DNA of 64,000 bases from Spirochaetia bacterium (GTDB lineage: Bacteria > Spirochaetota > Spirochaetia > Treponematales > Treponemataceae): assembly GCA_900767955.1 (NCBI GenBank), contig CAAGBC010000038.1, positions 3,001 to 67,000 of the forward strand, read 5' to 3'. Of the stretch, positions 8,501-18,158 are shown in pieces (the first letter of the stretch is position 1; each line of letters begins with the position of its first letter). The notes under the pieces are model-generated. The model worked only from the letters and a program-made list of their open reading frames with translations. It was not told the origin of the DNA and searched no databases. A program made the position numbers and the translations under genes.

Positions 8501-9502
8501 ATGAACGAATTTTATTCAAACTGTACACAATGTCCTAGACAATGCAAAATCAACAGAACAGAAAATTCTACAGGCTTTTGTGGAGAAACTGACAAAGTAC
8601 GAATAGCTGTTGCCTGCCTTCATTTTGGAGAAGAACCTCTTGTTACTGTACATGGAGGCAGTGGAACTATTTTCTTTACGGGTTGTACATTGCGTTGTTC
8701 CTTTTGCCAAAATTATCAAATATCTCAACAAGGCATGGGAACTGAAATTTCCAAAGTGGATTTTGCTAACATCTGTCTAAAACTTCAAGAACTTGGTGCA
8801 GAAAATATAAATTTAGTTACAGGAAGTCATGTAATTCCTGCCCTTGCTGAATATATTCCATACGCACAGGAATGTGGTTGTAAAATTCCTTTTTGCTGGA
8901 ATTCTTCCGCTTACGAATCTGTAGAAACTCTAAAATTACTTAAAGATTATGTAAAAATTTGGCTTCCTGATTTAAAAACATTAAATTCCCATGTGGCAAA
9001 AAAATTATTCATTGCAAAAGATTATCCAGAAGTTGCTACAAATGCCATAAAATATATGATAGAAAATTTTCCACTTCAAACAACTTCTGTCACAAAAAAC
9101 GGAATTCAAAAAGAAAAAATCACACAAGGCGTAATAATTCGTCATTTATTTTTGCCAGGGCATTTTGAAGACACAGCAGAAACTCTTGAATGGCTCAAAG
9201 CTCACGCTGATAAAAAAACTTGGATTTCATTAATGTCGCAATACACACCAGTTCCTTTTAAGGAAGACGAAGAAAAACTTACACAACGAATGAAATCACT
9301 TTCAATCATAGAAAATAGGCTTGTTTCAAAAGAAGAAGATTACGACTTACAAGATTTAATCGAAGCATACGACTTTGAAAATTTGTTTTATCAAGAACTT
9401 TCTGATGATACAAGTTGGTTACCAGATTTTAATAGAAAGCAACCTTTTTCAAATGAATTAGCAACTCCAATTTGGCATTGGAAACACGGATTTCTGAATT
9501 AA
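8501..9502 (+). CDS. Radical SAM protein, PFL-activating-enzyme-like (COG1313 type)
   Basis: 333-aa radical SAM enzyme. The [4Fe-4S]-SAM motif is TGCTLRCSFCQN (C62, C66, C69). The N-terminus has a further Cys cluster, NCTQCPRQCKINR with C8, C11, C15 and C27, as in the YgkA-like/PflA-like family whose substrates are mostly unknown. The pattern continues with LVTGSHVIPAL, KIWLPDLK and ISLMSQYTPV, all family-like. It is not a classical PflA, since no pyruvate formate-lyase gene is adjacent. It follows the 133-aa gene with a 2-nt gap. It may be a glycyl-radical or protein-modifying enzyme; the target is unknown. Confidence 0.85.
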   Translation: MNEFYSNCTQCPRQCKINRTENSTGFCGETDKVRIAVACLHFGEEPLVTVHGGSGTIFFTGCTLRCSFCQNYQISQQGMGTEISKVDFANICLKLQELGAENINLVTGSHVIPALAEYIPYAQECGCKIPFCWNSSAYESVETLKLLKDYVKIWLPDLKTLNSHVAKKLFIAKDYPEVATNAIKYMIENFPLQTTSVTKNGIQKEKITQGVIIRHLFLPGHFEDTAETLEWLKAHADKKTWISLMSQYTPVPFKEDEEKLTQRMKSLSIIENRLVSKEEDYDLQDLIEAYDFENLFYQELSDDTSWLPDFNRKQPFSNELATPIWHWKHGFLN

Positions 9503-9585
9503 ATTTCAAGGCTAATTTTTTCTTTTTTTTGATGACTTTTATTCATTATTTTTGTTTATTAATTGTAAATAATTAAAAAAAAAGC

Positions 9586-9633
9586 GTGTTTTGTTAATTT
9601 AAAAAACACAACTAGCAATTTCCGTGTTATAAT
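9586..9633 (+). promoter_or_regulatory. malQ promoter region with palindrome
   Basis: TATAAT at 9628-9633 lies 7 nt before the malQ ATG, with no Shine-Dalgarno sequence. The -35 region is poor, but a palindrome GTGTTTT/AAAACAC (9586-9592, 9603-9609) covers it. This is where a regulator might bind. It has no T-run, so it is not a clear terminator of the upstream gene. Confidence 0.45.
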
Positions 9634-9640
9634 ATTTTCT

Positions 9641-11731
9641 ATGAAAAATTCATCAACTAAAAACACCACAAAACAAGGTTCAAAACCTTCAAGAATGACA
9701 GGAATAGCTATTCCGCTTGGAGCTATTTATACAAAGAAAAATACAGTAATTGGAGAATTTACAGTTCTTCCAGACTTTGCAAAATTTTGTAAAAAAGCTG
9801 GAATTGAAATCATTCAGTTACTTCCTGTAAATGACACAGGAACACAATCTTCACCATACAGTGGATTATCTGCATTTGCTTTACATCCAATTTACATTGA
9901 TATTGCAAAACTTCCAGAATTTGAAGATGTATCAAAAGATAAAGACTTTGAAAAAAAATACAAAGATTTCATTAAAAAATTCCCTTACGATGGAAACACT
10001 CGTTACGACTACGATGGAATCTTAAACGCAAAAGATGAACTTTTAAGAACAATTTACGCAACAACAACTATTGCAAAAAGCGCAATGCCTTCAGAGGAAC
10101 TTACAAAATGGATTAAGAAAAATCCATGGATTGTAAATTACGCTGTTTACAAAAATCTAAAACACAAATATATGCAAGCAACTTGGAAAAGCTGGAAAAA
10201 GCAAGACCAAGAAGTTTCAGAAAAAGAAATTAAAAACCGCTGGAACAAAGATGCTGACAAAAAAGAACACCTCTTCTACGCATGGACTCAAATGCGTGCT
10301 GCTGAACAATTCAAAAAAGCTTGTGATGCAGTAAAAAAAGAAGGAATTATCATAAAAGGTGATATGCCAATTCTTATGAATGAAGATTCATGTGATGCAT
10401 GGGCATTGCCTGGAATTTTCAATCAGAATTTAAGAGCTGGTTCACCAGTTGATGGAGAAAACCCAACAGGACAAAACTGGGGATTCCCAACTTATAATTG
10501 GGATTATCTAAAAGATAACGATTACAATTGGTGGAAAGACAGACTAAAATCTGCTAGCCAATATTACGGAGCATACAGATTAGACCACATTCTTGGTTTC
10601 TTCCGTATTTGGGCTATTCCAACAAGAGATACAACAGCTGTTTTAGGACACACAGTTCCTAATGTTCCTATTACAAGACAAACATTAAATAACAATGGTT
10701 TTGATAACGACAGAATCCGTTGGTTATCACAGCCTCATGTTCCTACAGGAGCAGTAGAAGACATCACTTGGAATCATGATTCTGCTTGCAAAATTCTTGA
10801 ATTATTTATGAATAGAGTTGGCAATGAAGAATTGTGGCTTTTCAAAGATTCTATGACTGGTGACAAAGACATTTACGAAGCTGATTTAAGTTCCTTCTGT
10901 AATGAAGAAGCAAGCGGAAGAATTAAAGATGTATTAAGTATGTATTGGAGAAACCGCTGTTTAATAGAACTTTCAACAGACAACTTTGTTCCTGTTTGGA
11001 CTTATTATGAATCAACTTCTTGGAAATCTTTATCAGACGATGAAAAGAACAAACTAAAATATTTAATTGATTGCGCAGAAAATGACCAAAATTACCTTTG
11101 GGAAACACAATCAAGTGAAATCCTTTCTGAATTAACAAATTCTGTTGATATGGTTCCATGTGGAGAAGATTTAGGTGCAAACTTACCTTGTCTTCCTGGT
11201 GTAATGGACAAAAATAATATTCTTGCATTACGCGTAATTCGTTGGTGCAGAAAATGGGCAGAACAACCAGTTCAACCATATACACCACTTAACGAATTAA
11301 CAGAACTTTCTGTTGCAACTTCTTCTGTACACGATTCTCCAACATTAAGACAATGGTGGGACGAAGATAAAAACGGTGTAAATTTATTTGTTCATACTTA
11401 CCCATGGGCATTCGGTCTTGAAGGTTGGGACAACGACGCAATTAATAGAGTTGCAAATGAAACATTTACTCCAGAAAAAGCACAGAGTTTCTTAATGGCT
11501 GTAGCTCAAGCAAGAAGTGTTTGGTGTATTCACCCATTACAAGATTTCCTTTCTATGGAAAAATCTTATTGGCTAGAAAACTCCGATGCAGAACGCGTAA
11601 ATATTCCTGGAACAGTTTCAGAATTCAACTGGACATATAGACTTCCTGTTCAACTAGAACAAATATCAAAGGACGAAAGTTTAATCGCAAAAATTAAAGC
11701 TGTTGCTTCAGCACATAACGGGGGAAATTAA
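9641..11731 (+). CDS. malQ: 4-alpha-glucanotransferase (amylomaltase, GH77)
   Basis: Transfers alpha-1,4-glucan segments between maltodextrins; cytoplasmic starch/glycogen metabolism. 696 aa, full length for the family. GH77 motifs are the early LPVNDTGTQSSPYSGLSAFA, the nucleophile motif YRLDHILGFFRIW, the acid/base motif PCGEDLGANLPC and SVHDSPTLRQWW near the C-terminus. About 25 low-complexity residues precede the catalytic domain. The TAA overlaps the next gene's ATG by one base (TAATG), linking it tightly to the GH13 enzyme. The ATG is 7 nt after TATAAT, suggesting a leaderless message. Confidence 0.95.
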   Translation: MKNSSTKNTTKQGSKPSRMTGIAIPLGAIYTKKNTVIGEFTVLPDFAKFCKKAGIEIIQLLPVNDTGTQSSPYSGLSAFALHPIYIDIAKLPEFEDVSKDKDFEKKYKDFIKKFPYDGNTRYDYDGILNAKDELLRTIYATTTIAKSAMPSEELTKWIKKNPWIVNYAVYKNLKHKYMQATWKSWKKQDQEVSEKEIKNRWNKDADKKEHLFYAWTQMRAAEQFKKACDAVKKEGIIIKGDMPILMNEDSCDAWALPGIFNQNLRAGSPVDGENPTGQNWGFPTYNWDYLKDNDYNWWKDRLKSASQYYGAYRLDHILGFFRIWAIPTRDTTAVLGHTVPNVPITRQTLNNNGFDNDRIRWLSQPHVPTGAVEDITWNHDSACKILELFMNRVGNEELWLFKDSMTGDKDIYEADLSSFCNEEASGRIKDVLSMYWRNRCLIELSTDNFVPVWTYYESTSWKSLSDDEKNKLKYLIDCAENDQNYLWETQSSEILSELTNSVDMVPCGEDLGANLPCLPGVMDKNNILALRVIRWCRKWAEQPVQPYTPLNELTELSVATSSVHDSPTLRQWWDEDKNGVNLFVHTYPWAFGLEGWDNDAINRVANETFTPEKAQSFLMAVAQARSVWCIHPLQDFLSMEKSYWLENSDAERVNIPGTVSEFNWTYRLPVQLEQISKDESLIAKIKAVASAHNGGN

Positions 11732-14700
11732 TGAATATTTCTTACAATGAATTTCACGTAGGTAAAAAAATAAGAGACCTATGTAAATTTGATGGCAAAC
11801 TTTACGCTTCAACAGGAAACGTAATTCTTGCAAACATGAAAAATGTTCGTTTATTTGCAGATAAACTGAACAAAATTTTTGACGAACGCGGTCAACAAGA
11901 AAAGCGAATCTCTGCAGGTTCATTGAATGCAATGGGTCTTATTGATGAAGTTTTTCACTATGTATGTGCTATGTACAGAAAAGATGCACAAACAGATGCT
12001 TTTACTGTTGTTCTTGCTGCTTTAGACAAAGAATATGGAAAAGAAGCTGTTGATAATCTTTTATTAGAATTTTCTGCTGAGTTCCCTCCTGTTGATGTTT
12101 ACCAAGGAAAACTTTCTGCAAAAGAATATCTTGCACAAACTGCAATTGATACAGCAACTGGAAAAGAACGCACAAACAGAGAACAAACTCTTGAAGAAAT
12201 GATTCTTCTTCATTTGGCTAATGAAAACCCAGCTTTTAAACCTTTTGCAATTCTTTTTGATGATGTAGAACTTGCTAAAAATGAACTTTATCAAAAATCA
12301 TGGGCTACAATCCAAAAAACATTCCAAACATTACCTGTTTTTGGACCATTTAATCACGATTTAATCACAATGCTCAGAGAACCTGTTGTATTCAGTCCAA
12401 ACAGCTTAAAAGGACAGCTTGATTATATCCGCCAGTATTGGTCAGAAATTTTAGGTGATTGGCTAACACGCCTTCTTTCTGGAATGGACTTCCTTACAGA
12501 AGAAGAAAAAATGTTCATGACTTACAATCCAATTAACGGTGGTGAAGTAAGCATGGAACCATATAATTACGATGGTTTAATGAAAGAATATGAAAGATTC
12601 AGTCCAGACCGCGAATGGATGCCTTGTGTTATTCTTATGGCAAAAACTGTTCTTGTTTGGCTTGATCAACTTACAAAAAAATACAACCGTCCTATTACTC
12701 GCCTTGACCAAATCCCAGATGAAGAACTTGATGCTCTTAGAGATGAAGGATTTACTGGTCTTTGGCTAATTGGTCTTTGGGAAAGAAGTAACGCTTCTAA
12801 ACGCATTAAACAAATTTGTGGAAACCCAGAAGCAGCTGCTTCCGCATACAGTCTTTACGACTACAACATTGCTTCAAACATCGGTGGATGGGACGCATTA
12901 GCAAACTTACGCCAAAGACTTTGGCAGCGTGGAATTCGTCTTGCATCTGATATGGTTCCAAACCACACAGGTATGGACTCTGATTGGGTTGTAAACAGAC
13001 CTGATTTATTCGTTCAGAGAAGAGATGCTCCTTCTTCTTCATATTCCTTCAATGGAGAAAACTTAAGCCACGATCCAAGAGTAAGCGTTTTCCTTGAAGA
13101 TCACTATTATTCTAAAAATGACTGTTCAGTTGTTTTCAAACGCGTAGACAACCAAACAGGAGACACACGCTATATCTACCACGGAAACGACGGAACCGGT
13201 ATGCCTTGGAACGATACAGCTCAGATTGACTTCTTAAATCCTGCAGCTCGTGAAGCTGTTATGCAAGATATTCTTCATGTTGCAAGAAACTTCCCAATTA
13301 TTCGTTTTGATGCAGCTATGGTTCTTGCTAAAAAATCTATCCGCCGCTTATGGTATCCAGAACCAGGACACGGAGGAGATATTTATTCAAGAAGTGAATC
13401 AGCTCTTTCTACACAGGAATTTGAAGCTCGTATTCCAAACGAATTCTGGCGTGAAGTTGTAGACCGCGTTGCAAAAGAAGTTCCAGACACATTGTTGCTT
13501 GCAGAAGCTTTCTGGATGATGGAAGGTTACTTCGTTCGTACTTTGGGAATGCATCGTGTTTATAACAGTGCTTTCATGAATATGCTTAAAAAAGAAGAAA
13601 ACCAAAAATATCGTGATTCTGTTAAAAACACAATTAAATTTGACCCACAGATTCTTAAACGCTATGTAAACTTCATGAATAACCCAGATGAAGATACTGC
13701 TGTTGCTCAGTTCGGAAAAGATGACAAATACTTTGGTGTTTGTACATTGATGATTACAATGCCAGGTCTTCCAATGTTCGGTCACGGTCAGATTGAAGGT
13801 TTCACAGAAAAATACGGAATGGAATTTACTAAGGCTTACAAGAACGAAACTCCTGACCAGAATTTAGTAAATCGCCATTGGCATGATATTTTCCCACTTA
13901 TGAAAAAACGCTACATCTTTGCAAATGTTGATAACTTCTTGTTCTATGATGTTTGGGACAACGGTGGAGTAAACGAAAATATCTTTGCTTATTCTAACTC
14001 TTGCGGAAACGAATACGCAGTTGTTTTCTATAACAATAAATACGACAGAGCTCAAGGTTGGATTAAACAATCTTGTGAATATGCAGTAAAAATTGGTTCT
14101 GGTGACGAAACACATACAGAAATGCGCTCAAAGAGTATCTCTGAAGGATTAAATCTTTCTTATAATGACAACAAATTCTGTATTTTCAAAGAACACAGAA
14201 CAGGTTTATGGTTCATTCGTCGCAGCAAGGAAATCTGTGAAAAAGGTATGTTCATTGCATTAAACGGATTTGAATACCAAGTTTACACAGAAATCCACGA
14301 AGTTGAAGACACAGCTGACCATCGCTACCAAATTCTTTGTGACACATTACAAGGAAGAGGTTGCTACGACCTAGAAATTGAATGGCAAGAACTTTGCTAC
14401 AGAGATTTGTATCAGTCATTTGCAGCATTTGCTACAAGTGTAATTCCAGAAATTCACGGAATGTTAAATCCTGTAACAGATGAAAAACCAACAGCTGCAC
14501 AACTTAAAAAACAAGTTAAAGCTCTTGTTGATTCTTGCAAAAACGCTGCAATTAATTTCTACACAACAGCAAATAATTTTGCACAAGATGTAGAACTTCC
14601 AGAAGCAGAAAAACAGTATGCAAACTTTGCAAAACTTCTTGAAAAACTTGTTCTTCTTGCTGCTGAAAAACCAGCTAAAAAACCAGAAGATGTAATGGCT

Positions 14701-15318
14701 GCTTTGAAAAAAGCAAAAGATGCTGATTCATTCATTAAAACTTTGGCAACAACAAAACCAGAACTTTATGAACAATTGGCTTGTTATGCAATAATTAAAT
14801 CTTATGCAGATGCTGGATTGTCAGAAAGATGGGCATTTGAACGCAAATTCAATGAATATTTCCACAGCGTAGGAGCTGCTACATACGATATTCGTGCAAA
14901 CCTTTCTAAAGTATTTGTATTAGCAAAAGTTGCAGATGCAAAACTAATCACAAAAGACGCAAAGAAAGCTGCATTTGAAATTGTAAAACTTCTAACACAA
15001 GGAAAATACGCTGGACTACTTTCTGGAGCAAATAGATTCAACGACATTTGCTGGTTCAACAAAGAAGTTTCTGATGAAAGTATTGCACTTGTAACAGTAA
15101 TCGCACTTCTTGAAGCAACAGATGCACAAACAGAAGCTGTTCTTGCAGAATATGCAGATTTACTTTCAGCAAAAACTAAAGCTGAATACCAGTGTGGTAA
15201 CTTTATAAAACCATTTGTTCCAAAAACTGAAACAAAAGAAAAAGCAGCTAAAACAACAAAAACTGCTAAAACAGAAGAAAAAGGAACAAAAAAAACAGCT
15301 AAAAAAACAAAGAAATAA
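11731..15318 (+). CDS. Giant alpha-amylase family (GH13) glycoside hydrolase
   Basis: 1195-aa protein with a central GH13 barrel. Region I is MVPNHTGMDSDWV (408-420). The catalytic nucleophile D527 is in IIRFDAAMVL, the acid/base E592 in LLLAEAFW, and D653 in the region-IV segment NNPDEDTA, where classical amylases have NHD. About 350 residues precede the barrel. Some 350 mostly helical residues follow it, ending in a Lys/Ala/Thr-rich tail. No signal peptide is seen, so it is probably cytoplasmic. With malQ it forms a two-gene glucan-processing operon. Exact specificity (amylase, debranching or transferase) cannot be set from sequence. Confidence 0.85.
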   Translation: MNISYNEFHVGKKIRDLCKFDGKLYASTGNVILANMKNVRLFADKLNKIFDERGQQEKRISAGSLNAMGLIDEVFHYVCAMYRKDAQTDAFTVVLAALDKEYGKEAVDNLLLEFSAEFPPVDVYQGKLSAKEYLAQTAIDTATGKERTNREQTLEEMILLHLANENPAFKPFAILFDDVELAKNELYQKSWATIQKTFQTLPVFGPFNHDLITMLREPVVFSPNSLKGQLDYIRQYWSEILGDWLTRLLSGMDFLTEEEKMFMTYNPINGGEVSMEPYNYDGLMKEYERFSPDREWMPCVILMAKTVLVWLDQLTKKYNRPITRLDQIPDEELDALRDEGFTGLWLIGLWERSNASKRIKQICGNPEAAASAYSLYDYNIASNIGGWDALANLRQRLWQRGIRLASDMVPNHTGMDSDWVVNRPDLFVQRRDAPSSSYSFNGENLSHDPRVSVFLEDHYYSKNDCSVVFKRVDNQTGDTRYIYHGNDGTGMPWNDTAQIDFLNPAAREAVMQDILHVARNFPIIRFDAAMVLAKKSIRRLWYPEPGHGGDIYSRSESALSTQEFEARIPNEFWREVVDRVAKEVPDTLLLAEAFWMMEGYFVRTLGMHRVYNSAFMNMLKKEENQKYRDSVKNTIKFDPQILKRYVNFMNNPDEDTAVAQFGKDDKYFGVCTLMITMPGLPMFGHGQIEGFTEKYGMEFTKAYKNETPDQNLVNRHWHDIFPLMKKRYIFANVDNFLFYDVWDNGGVNENIFAYSNSCGNEYAVVFYNNKYDRAQGWIKQSCEYAVKIGSGDETHTEMRSKSISEGLNLSYNDNKFCIFKEHRTGLWFIRRSKEICEKGMFIALNGFEYQVYTEIHEVEDTADHRYQILCDTLQGRGCYDLEIEWQELCYRDLYQSFAAFATSVIPEIHGMLNPVTDEKPTAAQLKKQVKALVDSCKNAAINFYTTANNFAQDVELPEAEKQYANFAKLLEKLVLLAAEKPAKKPEDVMAALKKAKDADSFIKTLATTKPELYEQLACYAIIKSYADAGLSERWAFERKFNEYFHSVGAATYDIRANLSKVFVLAKVADAKLITKDAKKAAFEIVKLLTQGKYAGLLSGANRFNDICWFNKEVSDESIALVTVIALLEATDAQTEAVLAEYADLLSAKTKAEYQCGNFIKPFVPKTETKEKAAKTTKTAKTEEKGTKKTAKKTKK

Positions 15319-15331
15319 TTTAGCTGAATAA

Positions 15332-15390
15332 GTCATCCCGAACTAGTTTCGGGAGCTCTTAATCAGATAACAGTTCTGCATTAGGATGAC
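15332..15390. repeat. Palindromic intergenic element (GTCATCC type)
   Basis: Outer arms GTCATCC (15332-15338) and GGATGAC (15384-15390) enclose an inner CCCGAA/TTCGGG hairpin (15337-15342, 15348-15353). I have the impression that similar intergenic palindromes are common in other bacteria, but I could not check this. Confidence 0.6.
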
Positions 15391-15401
15391 AATTCCGAAT
15401 A

Positions 15402-15453
15402 AAACAAAAGGATGTCTATTAAGAATAAAATCTTTTTAGACATCCTTTTGTTT
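15402..15453. terminator. Bidirectional terminator between the GH13 gene and thrC
   Basis: A perfect 17-bp stem, AAACAAAAGGATGTCTA (15402-15418) with TAGACATCCTTTTGTTT (15437-15453), lies between convergent genes. A/T runs on both sides make it usable in both directions. Confidence 0.92.
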
Positions 15454-15471
15454 ATAAAAAAAAATTGATTA

Positions 15472-16770
15472 TTAAAAATATTTGTGAATAGATTCAATTA
15501 AAGTTTTTAATTCTTCAACAGATTTTATTGCTTTTTGCTTAATATCCACAGTTTTATTCATCTTAGCAACAATATCAACAGAAGAATCACTTTTACAATC
15601 TGAAGAAAATAATGGATCATCTTTTGCTACTAGTACAACAGCATTTTCTTCACCATCAGAATTTTCTGTATACTTTTGAGATGCAGCAAAAGCTCTTGAA
15701 GTTGAATAATCAGCATAAATTTTATATTTAGCAAACAATTCTTTTCGAGCGTTTTCAATATCTTTTGAAGAAATTTTTTCATGATGAATAAAATGCTTCA
15801 TCATAAATTCGTTTGCACTAAAAACTTCTTCCAAGCGTTCCAAATTTGATGGTTCTGATGGATTTGCAGGGATTCTATCTTTTAGTGGAATTAGCGAATC
15901 AAAAAATATAGGATTTCCATTCATATCAATAGAAACAGAATCTGATGACGGCAAAACAAAACCGTTAAGTGGTAAAGCAAATTGCCAACTGTACAAACCT
16001 GCAACAATATTATTATAATTTCCAGGTTCTAAAGCATAAAGAATATCACTATAAACTTTATTTTTAATTCTAGAAAAAGCAAAAGGATAAAAAAATGCCT
16101 TTGGCAACAAACAGCCAATATTAGCGCTATTTGCAACTGTTAATTTATTTTCTAATGCAAAATCCCTATCACTAAAAATTGCCCTACTCAATTCATGACA
16201 ATCTTCTACAGTTCCGTCTACTTCAATTGGAAGAATATTTCCACCATTCCAAACAAAATCTTCTTCTTCCAAACCTTTTATACAACCTTTTGGATACAAC
16301 AAAATAGATTTTACATATTTTTTTCCACGAATCTGTTTTGCTAAAATATTTCCCAAAGGCCCTTCTGTTACATCTAAAAAAACAGATTTTCCGCCTTGCA
16401 ATTCTGAAATTGTTTCTAAACAAGAAACTAAAAATGCAATTCCAAAATCCTTATGATATCCTGTTGGCCCATGAAAAAGTTCCAACATAAATAAATTTTC
16501 ATCAAGCTGCTTTAATTCTGGAGAAAATTTAAAAGCTCTTGTAGCAATTGTTTCACAAATTATAGGGGAAAATTCTTCACGAATAAATGCAGATGTTAAT
16601 GACCCAGCAATAGATGAAAAACTAGTATTTTCATCCATGTATAAAATCCAACGACGCAAATCTTCTGTTTGTGAAGGAACATATAAACCTCCGTCGGAAG
16701 GCATGCAATTTCGAATAGCTTCTGCGAAGCTAACTGACAACTTTTTGTTTCTAGTACTTGTAAAAATCAT
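15472..16770 (-). CDS. thrC: Threonine synthase homologue with altered active-site loop
   Basis: PLP fold-type II protein resembling threonine synthase (O-phosphohomoserine to threonine). The start MIFTSTRNKKLS fits the family N-terminus better than the TTG/GTG extension. VSFAEAI and DGGLYVP, then ELFHGPTGYHKDFG with the PLP Lys at K107, are conserved. However, the PLP-phosphate loop, normally TSGDTG, reads TEGPLG. SGNFG reads PGNYN, and the C-terminal TAHPAKF motif is not recognisable. NSANIG is kept. It may therefore have a changed or reduced function. It is monocistronic and shares a bidirectional terminator with the GH13 gene. Confidence 0.75.
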   Translation of the reverse strand: MIFTSTRNKKLSVSFAEAIRNCMPSDGGLYVPSQTEDLRRWILYMDENTSFSSIAGSLTSAFIREEFSPIICETIATRAFKFSPELKQLDENLFMLELFHGPTGYHKDFGIAFLVSCLETISELQGGKSVFLDVTEGPLGNILAKQIRGKKYVKSILLYPKGCIKGLEEEDFVWNGGNILPIEVDGTVEDCHELSRAIFSDRDFALENKLTVANSANIGCLLPKAFFYPFAFSRIKNKVYSDILYALEPGNYNNIVAGLYSWQFALPLNGFVLPSSDSVSIDMNGNPIFFDSLIPLKDRIPANPSEPSNLERLEEVFSANEFMMKHFIHHEKISSKDIENARKELFAKYKIYADYSTSRAFAASQKYTENSDGEENAVVLVAKDDPLFSSDCKSDSSVDIVAKMNKTVDIKQKAIKSVEELKTLIESIHKYF

Positions 16771-16846
16771 ATAAAAAGTATACCAAAATACCACAAGTAT
16801 ATCAAATAAATAAAACTTAATGTTTAACTAGACAAAATTCATTACC

Positions 16847-16875
16847 TTGATTAAAGAAATAAAATAACATATTCT
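16847..16875 (+). promoter_or_regulatory. Promoter of pepT
   Basis: TTGATT (16847-16852), a 17-bp spacer and TATTCT (16870-16875). The ATG is 9 nt further, leaving almost no leader. Confidence 0.55.
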
Positions 16876-16884
16876 TGTAATACC

Positions 16885-18144
16885 ATGAAATACATATCTT
16901 CATCTTCCGAATTTGGTCAAAAATTATTAAATCGTTTTATTAAATATGTAAAAATTTGGACAGAAAGTGATTCTTCCATTGCAGACGCAGGAACAATTCC
17001 TTCTACAAAAAGACAATTTGATTTTGCAAACTTATTAAAAGAAGAATTAATTTCCATTGGGCTTGCAAATGTTCAAGTGACAGAAAATTGTTATGTTTAC
17101 GCACTTTTACCAAGCACAAAACCCGAAAATGCAACTTCTTCAATATGTTTGCTGGCCCACATGGATACATCAGAAGAAGTTTCTGGAAAAGATGTAAATC
17201 CAATTCTACACAAAAATTATGACGGAAAAATCTTACACCTAAATAGCGATATTTCAATAAATCCACAAAATGATACTTATTTAGCAAAAACTGCAAACAC
17301 AAGCGATACAATCATTACAAGTGACGGTTCCACATTATTGGGAGCAGACAACAAAGCTGGAATTGCGGAAATCGTAACTGCACTTGAATATCTTTGCAAC
17401 CATAAAGAAATACAGCATTGTGCATTTGAAGTAGTTTTTTCCCCTGATGAAGAAACTGGCCACGGAATGGATAAAGTTCCTATGGATTTAATAAAATCAA
17501 AAGTTGCGTACACTGTGGACGGGGGCGATTTAGGTCAACTTGAAACAGAATGTTTCAATGCCGCTAGTGCAACTGTAACTTTTACAGGAAAAGCAACTCA
17601 CCCAGGAAGTGCAAAAGAATCAGGAATGATTAACGCAATATTGGCAGCAGCTTCATTTTTAGAAAGCCTTCCAAAAAACGAATTACCAGAAACAACTGAA
17701 CATTACCAAGGTTTTTACGCTCCAATGGATATAAGTTCCACAGTGGAAAAAGCAGAAATTCATTTAATCTTGCGTGATTTTGATTTAGACGGATTAAATA
17801 AACGAATTCAGTTTGTAAAAGATTTAGCACTTAATGTGGAAAAACAAACAAAGGCAAAATCATCTGTTGAAACAAAATATCAATATTTCAATATGAAAAA
17901 TGAAATAGAAAAGTCTCCAGATGTAGTAAATAAATTAAAAATAGCGTACAATATGTCAGAAGTTGAACCCGTGCTAACTCCAATACGAGGAGGAACTGAT
18001 GGCTCAAGGCTTACAGAAATGGGAATTCCGACTCCAAACATATTCACAGGCGGACACAATTTCCATTCCAGAACAGAATGGGCTTCTCTAAACCAAATGT
18101 GTTCTGCAACAAATGTAATTATTAATTTAGTAAATATATCATAA
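16885..18144 (+). CDS. pepT: Peptidase T (tripeptide aminopeptidase, M20B)
   Basis: Dizinc cytoplasmic exopeptidase that removes the N-terminal residue from tripeptides. 419 aa. Metal and catalytic motifs of the M20B family are LLAHMDTSEEVSG, LGADNKAGIAEIV, SPDEETGHG, YTVDGGDLGQLETECFNAA and, at the end, GGHNFHSRTEWAS. IRGGTDGSRLTEMGIPTPN matches the substrate-binding segment. It is followed 14 nt later by murA on the same strand, so the two may share a transcript, although their functions (peptide use and wall synthesis) are not obviously linked. Confidence 0.94.
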   Translation: MKYISSSSEFGQKLLNRFIKYVKIWTESDSSIADAGTIPSTKRQFDFANLLKEELISIGLANVQVTENCYVYALLPSTKPENATSSICLLAHMDTSEEVSGKDVNPILHKNYDGKILHLNSDISINPQNDTYLAKTANTSDTIITSDGSTLLGADNKAGIAEIVTALEYLCNHKEIQHCAFEVVFSPDEETGHGMDKVPMDLIKSKVAYTVDGGDLGQLETECFNAASATVTFTGKATHPGSAKESGMINAILAAASFLESLPKNELPETTEHYQGFYAPMDISSTVEKAEIHLILRDFDLDGLNKRIQFVKDLALNVEKQTKAKSSVETKYQYFNMKNEIEKSPDVVNKLKIAYNMSEVEPVLTPIRGGTDGSRLTEMGIPTPNIFTGGHNFHSRTEWASLNQMCSATNVIINLVNIS

Positions 18145-18158
18145 AAGGATTTTTAGAA

